Part shown: piece by piece, positions 44,421 to 54,570 of the stretch | How positions within the stretch are numbered: position 1 is the first letter of the stretch | Layout of the letters: each line of letters opens with the position of its first letter | DNA from: Mucilaginibacter kameinonensis | Lineage (GTDB): Bacteria; Bacteroidota; Bacteroidia; Sphingobacteriales; Sphingobacteriaceae | Assembly (NCBI RefSeq): GCF_003675385.1 | Contig: NZ_RCWZ01000003.1 | Coordinates: 434,001-498,000, forward strand | Length of the DNA stretch: 64,000 bases | Direction: 5' to 3' | The notes under the pieces: generated by a model | The model's database searches: none | Seen by the model: only the letters and a program-made list of their open reading frames with translations | What the model was told of the DNA's origin: nothing | Made by a program: the position numbers and the translations under genes

Positions 44421-45680
44421 CTATTTTTTTACCGGGGGTGGCACATCGGCTGTTAAAGGCACTTGCTTCCGGAGCATTTTAGCGGCATAACCGGTTAGGT
44501 ACAGGTAATAATCATTAGGGATATCGTCCTCAAAGGTTACGAATGTACTTAAGCCTACCGGCGGATTTTTTGATACTTTGAGGATAGCCGTTCCTTCGTC
44601 AACTTCGTCGAACATGGCTACGTACAGCATTTCGGCACCGCTGTTGATGGCACCGTTTATCTGTTTCCAATAAAAATGACCGCGGTTACGAGGGATCTGG
44701 TTTTGTTTGGCCCGCGGGTTCATATTATGCCAGCTGAAGCCCGGAAATACCGTGGGAACATAATCAACTTTATTTTCCTTACACCAGGCAATATCCTCGG
44801 CAATACGGTGCTGAAAGGCTGGATAAGCTTCTTCATTAAAGCGACCAACAAACCAGGGATGAACAATATCTACCTTACGCAACAGATCATGTAAATGCGG
44901 ATCATTCTCGGTGTCGTTGCCAAAATCCCGCCAATATGTAGGCACGCCAAGCAATATGGCGCAACCTCCGTAAACCGGGTCATTCTTTAAAAAATCGATG
45001 ATCTTTTCGCCTTCAGTCAAACCATAACGGCGATGGTCATTAAAACCTATCCCCCATACAGCAACCAAAGGTTTTCCATTGTGATATAACCAGGTTTGGT
45101 TGTTGCCCCGGTTGGTTACTTTCATACTGTCGATAAGATGTTTCCAATCCTTTATCACCAGCGAATCGCCGCCCGCGTTCATGCCCGACAGATCGTACAT
45201 CACGGTAATAGCCCTATGGTATTTCTGCGCATACTTAAGGGCATTGCCCAAAACCACGTCATTATGATGCTTACCGGCTCCACGTAGCACATCGCCAATA
45301 AAGCGCTGCACAAAAACACCGTCGACACCATATTGCTGCATCCACTTAAAATGAGTTTCGGTTGATGAGGCATCGTACGAGCTGTACAGATAAGCGTCGC
45401 TGCCATCGGCCAGTTTAAATGGCGATTTATAGGTTTTGGGATATTCACTTACATCGGGCCACAGGTCGATATTGGTATAACCAGGCTCAAACTTTCCATG
45501 CGAAACGTAATGGTTCCACCAACGATTGCCGCCATCGCCGGGCGCGTTGAACCATCCCTGGTAACCGGCCATCACCAAACCTTTATAACTTTTAAATGCC
45601 GATGTTTTACTGTGCCTCAACTGAGCGTTGGCAACAGCGCATAGCAGTAGCAGCAAGATGCTAAAAACGTGTTTTTTCAT
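44421..45680 (-). CDS. Glycoside hydrolase family 99-like (71/99) protein
   Basis: A 419-aa secreted protein with a signal peptide (1-19). It belongs to the GH71/GH99-like group, seen in GYQGWFNAPGDGG (near 39-51), GVDGVFVQRF, and the catalytic E-x-x-E pattern in FDEVDEGTA (near 351). GH99 enzymes are endo-alpha-mannosidases or mannanases acting on glucosyl- or mannosyl-alpha-1,3-mannose. It lies between GH3 and GH92 on the same strand, consistent with attack on alpha-mannose-containing glycans. Exact specificity is inference. Confidence 0.82.
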   Translation of the reverse strand: MKKHVFSILLLLLCAVANAQLRHSKTSAFKSYKGLVMAGYQGWFNAPGDGGNRWWNHYVSHGKFEPGYTNIDLWPDVSEYPKTYKSPFKLADGSDAYLYSSYDASSTETHFKWMQQYGVDGVFVQRFIGDVLRGAGKHHNDVVLGNALKYAQKYHRAITVMYDLSGMNAGGDSLVIKDWKHLIDSMKVTNRGNNQTWLYHNGKPLVAVWGIGFNDHRRYGLTEGEKIIDFLKNDPVYGGCAILLGVPTYWRDFGNDTENDPHLHDLLRKVDIVHPWFVGRFNEEAYPAFQHRIAEDIAWCKENKVDYVPTVFPGFSWHNMNPRAKQNQIPRNRGHFYWKQINGAINSGAEMLYVAMFDEVDEGTAILKVSKNPPVGLSTFVTFEDDIPNDYYLYLTGYAAKMLRKQVPLTADVPPPVKK

Positions 45681-45719
45681 CAGGATAGAATTTTAATATG
45701 TGTTGATTTTTTGCTTAGA

Positions 45720-47978
45720 TCAGATGCCCCAGTTTTTATTCGGTTTAGGCCCCATTTCCAATTCAAGCTTACCGCCGGCCATGAGTTGCTCATGGGTAAA
45801 GAGCGGCTTGTTAAGCACCTGACCGTCAAACTTAGCGCTTTGAATATATTTGTTTACTACCGAGCAATTGTTAGCTACCAGTTTAAACTGCTTACCATTT
45901 TGCAGGTTGATGGTAACCTTGCTGAAAACCGGGCTGCCGATGGTATAAACTGGCTTTCCTGGTGTAATCGGGTAAAAGCCCATCGACGAAAACACTACGA
46001 AGGCCGACATACCACCACCATCTTCATCACCCGGAATGCCGAAGATGTTGTCCTTATACCAAACATCAAGCAGGAACCTTACGCGCTTTTGCGTTTTCCA
46101 TGGCGCGCCGGCAAAGTTGTACAGGTATGGAATATGGAAACTTGGCTCATTACCCATCGAATACTGCCCAACTAAACCCGTTGCATCAGGAAATTTGGCC
46201 CAGAACTGGTATTTGCTTCTGTCAAGGCTTTCGCGAAACAACTGATCCAAACGGGCCTGGAATTTATCTTGTCCGCCCATCAGGTTTGCCAGGCCAGGGA
46301 TATCGTGCTGTACCTGCCACAGGTAAGTCCAGCCATTGTTTTCGTCATAAAACTCGCGACCGCCTAAACCGCCGTCAAACTTAGGATCGATATCAATCCA
46401 ATTACCGTCCTTGTCTTTAGGGATAAACATTTGCTTATCGTTGTTCCAAAGGTTTTTATAGTTAAGCGCGCGTTTGGCAAAAGTTTGCTCATCGGCTGTC
46501 TTTTTCAGCTCACCAGCAAACTGTCCAACCGCCCAATCGTCATAACTGCCGCCGAGGGTTACGGCTACCGCCTGGCGTTTTTCAAAACCATGCACCAGGC
46601 TTACAGTTTCCTTCTCGCCTTTTTTTAAGGCAGGGAAATATCCGTTGGTATGATAGAAGTCGTCCAGTTCGCATTTAGGGCCATTTTCCCATGGCAGCAT
46701 AGTAGCTTCGTTGGCATTTTTCAGGATACCTTCATAAGCCTTATCCACATCGAAACCACGGATACCTTTGCGATAATCATCCAGAAACATTACTGTAGAG
46801 TGAAACCCATTCATACAAGGATTATCGCCAAACAATACTGGAAAAGTTGGCATCCAGCCGCTTTGCTCATATTGGTTAACATACGAGTTCAGCATATCCG
46901 ACTCCAGCTTTGGGTTCAGGATAGTACGAAGCGGGTGCAAGGCCAGGTAAGTATCCCAAACCCAGTCATCCACATAAAACGGACGGTTGCTATCATGAAC
47001 TTTCTTATCGTATCCGCTGTAGTAATGGCCGTCTTCGTTAATATCAACCATACGCTCATTACAACGATATAAAGCAGTGTAAAATGAACGACGCTGCGCC
47101 ACGGTACCTCCTTCGGTTTCAATTTGGCCAACTATTTTTGCCCATGTCGCTTTGGCTGCCTGTTTAAGCGTTTCAAAATCGGCGCTACCAAATTCATCGT
47201 TAAAGTTTTGCTTAGCCTGTTGAGGGCTTACGTATGATATAGCGTACTTAAATTCAATTACATCCGGAGTACCGGCAGCAAACGTGATGTATGATTTAAG
47301 GTCTTTTCCATCGGCTGTGCTTTGTTTAACCAGAGTGTTATCCTTCACTATGCCGGCAGTACCTTTGGCACTAAACTTACCATATACATAAACCTTGATA
47401 TCGTCATGGTAGGTTTCAAAACCGGTTAGCTCATTGCCGCCGGTGAAGGTAAAATTGGCTGCCCCATCGTTATACAATCCAAACAAAATGCTTTTAGCAG
47501 CACTTTTAGCAGGAAAAGTAAATTTATAGTCGCCAACCTTTTTGCCTGGCGCAAATTCTACCGTGATATCCTTATCAATCAGGAAAGTTGAATAATACCA
47601 CGGACGGGTAACTTCCAGATCATGATCATAGGTCATTCTTTCATTCCACGAAGCAGGGGTAATCGCGCTATTATCCGGCTTAACCGAAAACACCTCCCCT
47701 AACCTATGCGATACCACATTAAGCGGAAAGCTGGAGATCTGATCATCAATATAATCATGACGTACAGGCAGCATTCTGATCATTTGGTTAGGCAGATGCG
47801 CGGTTGGCCGGGTCGGCTCAAGCAGGGCTCCTACATTACCAATATGCGGATCGATGTATTGAAGATTGCCTTCGTCTTTTGTTTGAGCAGATACGGTTAC
47901 ACCGCCGCACAAGCTGCTGATGCTAATTATTGCAGATAAAAACGCCGGCTTTAACAACCGAGGGAAAGAGGTTAGCAT
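45720..47978 (-). CDS. Glycoside hydrolase family 92 alpha-mannosidase
   Basis: A 752-aa secreted exo-alpha-mannosidase of the calcium-dependent GH92 family. The N-terminal segment (YIDPHIGNVGALLEPTRP) follows the signal peptide. The catalytic alpha/alpha domain contains the GNEPSFHIPYLYNFAG and IPGDEDGGGMSAFVVFSSMG segments that define the family. It trims mannose from N-glycans or yeast mannan. It is 39 bases upstream of the GH99-like gene, so the two probably share a transcript. Confidence 0.93.
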   Translation of the reverse strand: MLTSFPRLLKPAFLSAIISISSLCGGVTVSAQTKDEGNLQYIDPHIGNVGALLEPTRPTAHLPNQMIRMLPVRHDYIDDQISSFPLNVVSHRLGEVFSVKPDNSAITPASWNERMTYDHDLEVTRPWYYSTFLIDKDITVEFAPGKKVGDYKFTFPAKSAAKSILFGLYNDGAANFTFTGGNELTGFETYHDDIKVYVYGKFSAKGTAGIVKDNTLVKQSTADGKDLKSYITFAAGTPDVIEFKYAISYVSPQQAKQNFNDEFGSADFETLKQAAKATWAKIVGQIETEGGTVAQRRSFYTALYRCNERMVDINEDGHYYSGYDKKVHDSNRPFYVDDWVWDTYLALHPLRTILNPKLESDMLNSYVNQYEQSGWMPTFPVLFGDNPCMNGFHSTVMFLDDYRKGIRGFDVDKAYEGILKNANEATMLPWENGPKCELDDFYHTNGYFPALKKGEKETVSLVHGFEKRQAVAVTLGGSYDDWAVGQFAGELKKTADEQTFAKRALNYKNLWNNDKQMFIPKDKDGNWIDIDPKFDGGLGGREFYDENNGWTYLWQVQHDIPGLANLMGGQDKFQARLDQLFRESLDRSKYQFWAKFPDATGLVGQYSMGNEPSFHIPYLYNFAGAPWKTQKRVRFLLDVWYKDNIFGIPGDEDGGGMSAFVVFSSMGFYPITPGKPVYTIGSPVFSKVTINLQNGKQFKLVANNCSVVNKYIQSAKFDGQVLNKPLFTHEQLMAGGKLELEMGPKPNKNWGI

Positions 47979-48020
47979 GGGTAATAATTTATTTCTTATT
48001 AATGTTTTTTATTTTGTTCT

Positions 48021-48108
48021 GTAGAGACGCATCACATGCGTCTCCTAATTTATATATATCATTTCGCATTTACTTGTCCTACTGAAGACGCATGTAATGC
48101 GTCTCTAC
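48021..48108. repeat. Intergenic palindrome (GTAGAGACGCAT type)
   Basis: Arms 48021-48043 and 48086-48108 are inverted copies with one mismatch, and each arm is itself palindromic (AGACGCAT-CAC-ATGCGTCT). GTAGAGACGCA repeats of this kind are known from several bacterial phyla. It lies in the gap between GH92 and the membrane regulator gene (47979-48246), where no gene is seen. Confidence 0.75.
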
Positions 48109-48246
48109 GTGAACCTTTTTTAAAGCAAATATCAAAATACAAGCAGCCGGGCTTATTAACTGGTAACAGCCTCAAAATTGCTTGCACAACTTAATTAATT
48201 ATTAAAAATTGATTAATTAATCCAATAAATATCAATTGTAACAGAT

Positions 48247-50811
48247 TTATTCAAGAATTGAATGAAAATCGCGCTCAAAAGCTTCGCCGTAAATTGCTTT
48301 ATACTCCTTATTGAAATTCTCGAACGTATTTTTTGCCAGTGAGTGTTTACCGATATGCGAAAGCGCTTTGCACTTCAGGATCATGGCTTCCTCATTCACT
48401 GGGTCGAAATAGAAGATATCATTAGCCAGTTTGATCAAAAACTCAGGATCATCGGTAACCTTTATCGAATTTGCAAACTGAATGTATGAATCGGTGATTT
48501 CATTTGATACTTCCGATTTGAACGCGTCGAGCCATTCGTATTCTATATTCGACAAGAAATTACCCCGTTGGGTTATATGTGTAAGCTGTATGATTTTCTG
48601 CTTATTAAGCTTGCTTTTATTGGATACAATATTGAGATAATTATGATAATCAACCTGGATCTCGTTATAATCTATCTCAATTTTCCAATAGCCCGTATCT
48701 TTAGATAGATGGCAATGGCCCATCTTATCCAACAGGGATTTCAGCTTGGCAATGTTCACTGAACGGTTATTACGCGCGCTTTTTTCCGATTTATCAAACC
48801 AAAGGATCTCATTTAGTTTTTCCGAGCTTACCCCCCTGTCAAATTTCACCGAATACATCAGGATCACCAAAAACAGCTCTTTCAATAAAGGCGTAAAGTA
48901 CTTGGTGATCTCGTTACCATCGGGCGTAAACAATTGCAAATCGCCAAATAAAAATATGGCATTCTTATTGGCATGCAACCGGCTTTCGTTTTCCTCTTTA
49001 ATTTCAGGCACACCCTGTTCCTGCGTTTCGTTAACTGGCGTTGTTTCAGCTACAGCCTTTTGAGGTTCCGGCAATACTTGTAGGATTATCTTTTTACGGC
49101 GGTTAATAACAACAACGGCTCCTATTCCTAAACATATAACACAACCACCAACTATCCACAGTAAGTAACCCATATGGCTCTCGGATAAAATATTAGTAAC
49201 AACCGGTTCTGGTGGACTAAGCAGCGAGTAAACCTTAACCCGGGTGTGGTCATTTTCCTTAAACAGCATTACAGATAAAAATTTTGCGCTATGTGGCAGA
49301 TAATACAAATCAGCAAAGGCACTTACATCGTGGAATTGAAACGGAATGGTATCGCCAACCATTTCGTAGGCAGGTTTGTCCAGCGATCCTTTTATAAGTT
49401 GCAGGTTTGAGTTGAATTTGTGCTGCGGGAAGATCAAACCATAATAGCTTTTATCTTTCGAGTTGATGACAAGCGAGTTGGCGAAAACAAAATCCTCGTT
49501 TTTAACGTCGATATTGAAAAGCTTTTTAAACGTCCTGTCCTTAACCGTGTAGCGCACCATATCATACAAGTTACGCGGATTCACAATCTGCTGCCCCGAT
49601 GCACTGCCATAACCACCAATTACATAAACCGTATCGCCGGTGGTATTAGCACCTAACCCGGCCAAATAACGCGGGGTAAAAGTATCTCCCTTAAATTTAA
49701 CCTTCTCCCACTGTTTAGTATTAAGACTAAACCTGCGGACACTGTCTTTGTAAATCAGCTGCCCATATCCGCCTATAGTATAAATAGCCGTATCTGTTTT
49801 GCTGAAAAACTTATTGAGATGACCGTTATTGGTTGCAAAATTACTATAGCCCTTATCCCACTTGCCGGTAACAAAATCAAATGTGCCGACAGCGGTTTGA
49901 TCCATAAACAGGTAATAAAGCTTGTTATTGGCATACAGGGCCTGGTCGCCCGGTACCAGCATTTGACGGCCGGAACTATATGCCTTGCTTTTTAACTGCG
50001 GCGTTTTGTTGATGGAATATGTAACCAATGAATCGGCAGTGACAACAAATACCTCCTCGTTTGCAGCATCAAAAGCCAAACTGGCATCTCCGGGAACGAT
50101 AAATTCCTTTTCCAGTTGCCAGTTACGGTGCCTTGCCTTGATCCACAGTGGGTTATTAACCGAGCCACTGTTTTTATTTTCGGTTTCGTTGGCTACGCTA
50201 CCCTCCCACTCATTAAGCGGCCAGTTTGCTATTTGCTCCGTATTTTGTTGTACACGAACATCACGCAATTTAAACGGCGGCAAATCAGTGGTTTGAAACT
50301 GCTTATAAGCATTAGCGCCAAAGAGTAGCTTATAGTTTGAACTTGCTTTTAAATGGATACCTGTTTCGCTTAATGACTGATTACCGGAAACAACGGTGAT
50401 CTTGTCGTTTTTATAATCTATCTGAATCTTTAAATTATTCCAGCGTTCAAAAAGCAACTTATCATCAATATTGAAAGATATTTTTGAAAGACGTTCGCCA
50501 ATAATGATCTTGAAGTGCTTGGTATTGGCCTGGTTATCATACACTAAGTCGACATTTTGATTATCGTCACCTATCAGCCGTAAAATATAACCGAAGTAAA
50601 TAACCCTGTTAGGCAAGAAAGACAGATCAAACGAAACCTCAAATTTATCTTTAGGAGATAGATTTTTCAAGCCAAGGTCCAGCCCGGTGCGCTTATCCTG
50701 TACAACTTCATGACTATAGAACCCCAGCCCATAAGATTGTGCACGGGCAGGTGACATGAACAGAAAATTCAATAAAACAGTAACAATTATCCCCGGTAAA
50801 AAAAATCTCAT
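48247..50811 (-). CDS. Kelch/LamG-type membrane sensor with C-terminal DNA-binding (SARP-like) domain
   Basis: An 854-aa membrane-bound one-component regulator. Order: signal peptide (1-25), a LamG-like beta-sandwich (about 45-195), a kelch-like propeller with repeated YVIGG and YTIGG units (about 290-480), a single membrane helix (about 549-570) and an acidic linker. A cytoplasmic winged-helix domain (about 618-720: GDLQLFTPDG... SVNIAKLKSLLDKMG) and a helical BTAD/TPR-like tail (to 854) follow. No kinase or receiver domain is seen, so the signal would pass directly through the membrane to DNA binding, in contrast to hybrid two-component regulators. It lies between GH92 and the esterase genes and probably controls the glycan genes. 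Confidence 0.75.
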   Translation of the reverse strand: MRFFLPGIIVTVLLNFLFMSPARAQSYGLGFYSHEVVQDKRTGLDLGLKNLSPKDKFEVSFDLSFLPNRVIYFGYILRLIGDDNQNVDLVYDNQANTKHFKIIIGERLSKISFNIDDKLLFERWNNLKIQIDYKNDKITVVSGNQSLSETGIHLKASSNYKLLFGANAYKQFQTTDLPPFKLRDVRVQQNTEQIANWPLNEWEGSVANETENKNSGSVNNPLWIKARHRNWQLEKEFIVPGDASLAFDAANEEVFVVTADSLVTYSINKTPQLKSKAYSSGRQMLVPGDQALYANNKLYYLFMDQTAVGTFDFVTGKWDKGYSNFATNNGHLNKFFSKTDTAIYTIGGYGQLIYKDSVRRFSLNTKQWEKVKFKGDTFTPRYLAGLGANTTGDTVYVIGGYGSASGQQIVNPRNLYDMVRYTVKDRTFKKLFNIDVKNEDFVFANSLVINSKDKSYYGLIFPQHKFNSNLQLIKGSLDKPAYEMVGDTIPFQFHDVSAFADLYYLPHSAKFLSVMLFKENDHTRVKVYSLLSPPEPVVTNILSESHMGYLLWIVGGCVICLGIGAVVVINRRKKIILQVLPEPQKAVAETTPVNETQEQGVPEIKEENESRLHANKNAIFLFGDLQLFTPDGNEITKYFTPLLKELFLVILMYSVKFDRGVSSEKLNEILWFDKSEKSARNNRSVNIAKLKSLLDKMGHCHLSKDTGYWKIEIDYNEIQVDYHNYLNIVSNKSKLNKQKIIQLTHITQRGNFLSNIEYEWLDAFKSEVSNEITDSYIQFANSIKVTDDPEFLIKLANDIFYFDPVNEEAMILKCKALSHIGKHSLAKNTFENFNKEYKAIYGEAFERDFHSILE

Positions 50812-51029
50812 GTTGATAAGTACACCTTAGGCATTACAACTCATGTACCCTGCTCGGTATTTATAATTTAGGCCCAAATTCAGTGCTTTTTAATTGGCTC
50901 GATTGGCTAAAATTACAATAATTACAGTTTAATTTCAAGGATTATAACATTATAATCCCCCGATACAACAAGCTGTTTAAGCTTCAATAAGTTAGTGAAC
51001 TTATACTTAGTGTACAATATAATTTAACA
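50812..51029. other. Gene-free intergenic region
   Basis: No gene or clear regulatory site is visible. It carries the promoter region of the regulator gene and the 3' side of the double esterase. Confidence 0.4.
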
Positions 51030-52424
51030 TTAATTTGGAACGGGAATTTCGTAACCTGTCGCTTTCAAAATAAACTCAACTATTGGCGCCGGGTTAGGTA
51101 AACTATGCGGATGATGTTTAAAACCCGGCTTATGAATTACCGTAATTGAACCTCCGAGCGCTTTAACCTTTTGCTCAAATAGCAGGGTATTTTTTGAAGG
51201 ATCGACGGCCTCGTCATCATCGGCAGAAAGATGCAGCATCGGGAACTTACCTTTTACAATTTGTTGCACCTTATCAATAGGGCTCACTTTCAATGAGCCT
51301 ATCTGGTTTGCAGAAGTTAAATTGAAATCCTTTTTTAAAATTGCCGAATCGGGCCAATATTTCAAATCGAGCAAGGCATTGTCGGCGTAGGTGCAGGCTA
51401 CCTTATCAGGATTGGCTGCAGCCCAGTTGTATATGTAAATGCCTCCCCTGCTCATGCCTTCAAGCATGGCTTTTTTACCCAGGCCCGCGTTAGTCAGCAT
51501 TTTATAAAAATCATTCCAGTAGCCAATTGCCTCATTATTACCCAATAGCTCGGCAACATCACAATAAACAATATGAAAACCCCGCTCTAAAAGCGCTATA
51601 TCAGTCTGCGGCTCATGCCCCCAAAAGCGTGCACGCCATACCCATGAATGGCCTTTAGCAGCCCATTTTGGTTTTACAACTTTGCAATCGCGGTTATCAA
51701 AGGTAAATTCGGCGCAAGGGTAGCCGTAAAAATTGCTTTCTTTAACCTGCTGATTCATCCTGTTAAAAACATCATAATTTTTATCACGGGGCTGCACAAC
51801 CACATCATATAGCCTTTTGGCAGTCATGGCTGTGCCTTCCAAATTGGGGTGAATTTTATCGGGCATCCAGCTTTCGTGGTTAACAAACATGGAGTGCATA
51901 TCAATTACCTCTAAATGTTCATCATAGGCCACATTCCTGAGTTTGGGGATGATGCTGTTGACAATTACTTTATCATAAATCTGGTTAGTATCGACCTGAA
52001 AGGACGGAATAGGCAATAACAACACAATACGCGGATGCGAAGGTAACTGAGCGAATGACCGGATCAGTTCATGATAATCTCTTTCGTACTCATCCAGGTG
52101 AACCCGGTTAACGAGCTTGGCATCGTTACCTCCCAGATCAATAAATACCACATCGGGTTTGCTTTGCAGTGCATTCTGATAGGCTTTTGTACTCCAATAC
52201 GACAGATCGCCTTTGCGCAAAAGTGTAGCGCTTCTTACCCCAAAGTTGCTAACCGAATAGTTTTTACCCAAAAGCTTTTGCAGCTGTGCCGGGTATGATT
52301 GCGCAGCCGGATTGGGCAAGGTAGCTCCATACGTGATACTTGCGCCTATGCAGGTTATTCTTGTTGTTGCGCTCGCGATGTTGATCAGGCAAAAAGCAAT
52401 CAACATAATCAATATTCTCTTCAT
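51030..52424 (-). CDS. Double esterase: SGNH hydrolase fused to alpha/beta hydrolase
   Basis: A 464-aa secreted protein with a signal peptide (1-19). The first domain (about 20-210) is an SGNH esterase: S29 in GASITYG, GGND (98-101) and D189/H192 in PDKIHPN. The second (about 225-460) is an alpha/beta hydrolase with S325 in LEGMSRGG, an acid in the ADDDEAVD segment (401-408), and a histidine near 437-440 (KHHPH). Such pairings suggest removal of two kinds of acyl groups (for example acetyl and methyl or feruloyl) from one glycan. It lies 4 bases after the DUF5703 gene, in one operon. Confidence 0.8.
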   Translation of the reverse strand: MKRILIMLIAFCLINIASATTRITCIGASITYGATLPNPAAQSYPAQLQKLLGKNYSVSNFGVRSATLLRKGDLSYWSTKAYQNALQSKPDVVFIDLGGNDAKLVNRVHLDEYERDYHELIRSFAQLPSHPRIVLLLPIPSFQVDTNQIYDKVIVNSIIPKLRNVAYDEHLEVIDMHSMFVNHESWMPDKIHPNLEGTAMTAKRLYDVVVQPRDKNYDVFNRMNQQVKESNFYGYPCAEFTFDNRDCKVVKPKWAAKGHSWVWRARFWGHEPQTDIALLERGFHIVYCDVAELLGNNEAIGYWNDFYKMLTNAGLGKKAMLEGMSRGGIYIYNWAAANPDKVACTYADNALLDLKYWPDSAILKKDFNLTSANQIGSLKVSPIDKVQQIVKGKFPMLHLSADDDEAVDPSKNTLLFEQKVKALGGSITVIHKPGFKHHPHSLPNPAPIVEFILKATGYEIPVPN

Positions 52425-52428
52425 GATT

Positions 52429-54570
52429 TTAGCGTTTTTTAGTCATATCGATAACATCTGCAAGGCGACTGGCCGGCGTAACTTTCAGATTGGTAAGTTT
52501 CCCGTCGACGACCTTACCCTCAACAGTAGTTTTGTAAGGCGCATTCAATTTAAAATCGGCGTTCCAACCGGTGGGCCAGGCTGGCAGCAGCATGATCTTT
52601 TTGCCTTCAACCTGCATCAGCATTAATTGCAGGCCATTCTCGCCATTACCGCCGTTGTCTTCGTCGGGCATGTAATCGTTACCCTTATCCCAAAATGCCG
52701 GAAATTTCAGGCCCGCATCTTTTCGGGTTAGGGCGAAGCTGGTATAGTCCTTAGCTACTTCGGCATCACCAATCATAGCCGCCTGTATCGGATCCTGTAC
52801 CCAGCAGCCTTTAGCGCGTTGTTTACGGGCGTTGAAAGTATTAACAGCCATGTCCAAACCGGGCTTGCCCAAACCATACAGCCTGAATGGATATATGGTA
52901 TATAATTCGGGATTTTCACTATTGAAAGATTTGGCCGTTTGCGGACCTGTATACGGCAACAATACCGTTTTGCCATCGTGATCGGCAGTTGGTAAAGGCG
53001 GCAATTCGTCGTAGAATTTACGCCAGTGTTGTTTTGTCTGCTCATCCACAATGGTCGACGGCAGCGCTATCATCCTGCTTAGTACGGCATGTAATCCGGC
53101 AATATCCGGCGCGGGGTTATGAACCTTCCAAAACATTTCTATCGAGTTATCAGGATCAAGCAACAGCTTACCTGTACTATCCCGCTTAAAATGTTCATCA
53201 AAAAACTGTAACCCGGCCTTTGCAACCGGTAACAGCGTTTTTTTGGCAAAACCGGTATCGCCGGTATATTCGTAGTAATCAAGCATCATCATGCTTAATT
53301 CCAGTATAGGGGTAAAATAATGATTGGTGTAATTGGCCTTCACTTCGGGGCCCATATAGTTTAAACCACCCCAAAAAGGCGCGGTTTCGGCGAAGTAAGC
53401 ACCGCCATGTTTGTAAAACTCGTTAACCTGCTTGGCATTGGCGGGCAAAATATTGGCATACATCCTGAACAGCGGCAGCATCATGTCAAAGTCGCCGGCC
53501 ATAAGGCGTGGCCAGTACATTGGCCGGGTATTTTGAAACCAGTATTGTCCGCCCCAGGCCCGGTAATCGGCGTTGGCATTTTTCGCCTGATTATCTATTA
53601 CGAAAATGGAGCCATTGAATTTAATGGGATAAACGCCCCTTCCCGCACAAGCGGTCACAAAGCGTTGCAGGATATATCCCTGTGTAACTTTTTCAGCCAG
53701 TTCATCGCCGGTTACAAATACATTGCTCCGGTTCCAAAACTGCTGCCACCATTTTTGATGCGCCAAACGGGTTTGCTCGAGGTTTAACTGATCAACAGCG
53801 TTTACTTTGGATTCAAGTTTACCAAGCCATTGCTTACCGCTCCCGGCAACCGCCGTTAAAGGATAAATAGAAATTACCTGCGATGTTACTTTACCCGACT
53901 TTAAGGTAACATCATCCTGGTTGGAAAGGCCTGCTCCCTTAATTATTGCGCCAAAAGTAAGATTAGCTAAATGCGGATCGGTGTTGGGAGAATTGTGATG
54001 ATACCAGGCTATCCGGTTCTTTTGTCCGCTAATCACGGTATCTGTTTTACCTGCGCGCCAGTTCTCCAGCTTTACATTAACAGTAGCAGCGGCAGCGCTT
54101 TTAGTTTCTATCCGGATAACCGGATGATTGGCATCAACCCAGATCCTGTATTGAACGGATGATTTTCCCTCACCGGCCTGCGCCCAGATCTCGCCGTTAC
54201 GGAGCTTTAAGATCTGTTTAAACGGCGCGTTGTTTTTTAAAGGATCAGGATTTACCGATACCCGTACGGCACCCAGTTTCATTAATACCCCACCCTGCTT
54301 CATCCAATCATCTTTTTCGGCATCAAGCTCGCCGCCCCAGGCATCGGTTTTACTGATATAAAAAACCAGGTCGCCATTTTTTTCAAACCATACGTTGAGG
54401 CCTATATCTCCATTACCTAATGGCATTGACTGTGCCGATGTTGGGCCGGGCTCATCCCACTCAACATTGTAATGATCCAATTGCGGGTTAACTGCTGATT
54501 GTGCATAGCAAAATGTAGTAAAAGCAATGAAGAGCGTTGTAAGTATCAGCCCAACTTTTTTTGTATTCAT
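52429..54570 (-). CDS. DUF5703 glycan-active protein (alpha/alpha-barrel)
   Basis: A 713-aa exported protein; a signal peptide (about 1-24) precedes SAVNPQLDHYNVEWDEPG. The DUF5703 segment PTSAQSMPLGNGDIGLNVWFE (quoted in part: SMPLGNGDIGLNVW, near 47-60) and the later GGQYWFQNTRPMYWP are typical of the family. The fold is an alpha/alpha barrel as in GH65, GH94 and GH95. I expect a glycoside hydrolase or lyase role, but the catalytic pair cannot be named. It is first in a two-gene operon with the double esterase. Confidence 0.75.
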   Translation of the reverse strand: MNTKKVGLILTTLFIAFTTFCYAQSAVNPQLDHYNVEWDEPGPTSAQSMPLGNGDIGLNVWFEKNGDLVFYISKTDAWGGELDAEKDDWMKQGGVLMKLGAVRVSVNPDPLKNNAPFKQILKLRNGEIWAQAGEGKSSVQYRIWVDANHPVIRIETKSAAAATVNVKLENWRAGKTDTVISGQKNRIAWYHHNSPNTDPHLANLTFGAIIKGAGLSNQDDVTLKSGKVTSQVISIYPLTAVAGSGKQWLGKLESKVNAVDQLNLEQTRLAHQKWWQQFWNRSNVFVTGDELAEKVTQGYILQRFVTACAGRGVYPIKFNGSIFVIDNQAKNANADYRAWGGQYWFQNTRPMYWPRLMAGDFDMMLPLFRMYANILPANAKQVNEFYKHGGAYFAETAPFWGGLNYMGPEVKANYTNHYFTPILELSMMMLDYYEYTGDTGFAKKTLLPVAKAGLQFFDEHFKRDSTGKLLLDPDNSIEMFWKVHNPAPDIAGLHAVLSRMIALPSTIVDEQTKQHWRKFYDELPPLPTADHDGKTVLLPYTGPQTAKSFNSENPELYTIYPFRLYGLGKPGLDMAVNTFNARKQRAKGCWVQDPIQAAMIGDAEVAKDYTSFALTRKDAGLKFPAFWDKGNDYMPDEDNGGNGENGLQLMLMQVEGKKIMLLPAWPTGWNADFKLNAPYKTTVEGKVVDGKLTNLKVTPASRLADVIDMTKKR

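Noticed and set aside
46650..47072. 140-codon plus-strand ORF
   Set aside because: Antisense to the GH92 gene, whose family motifs are clear.
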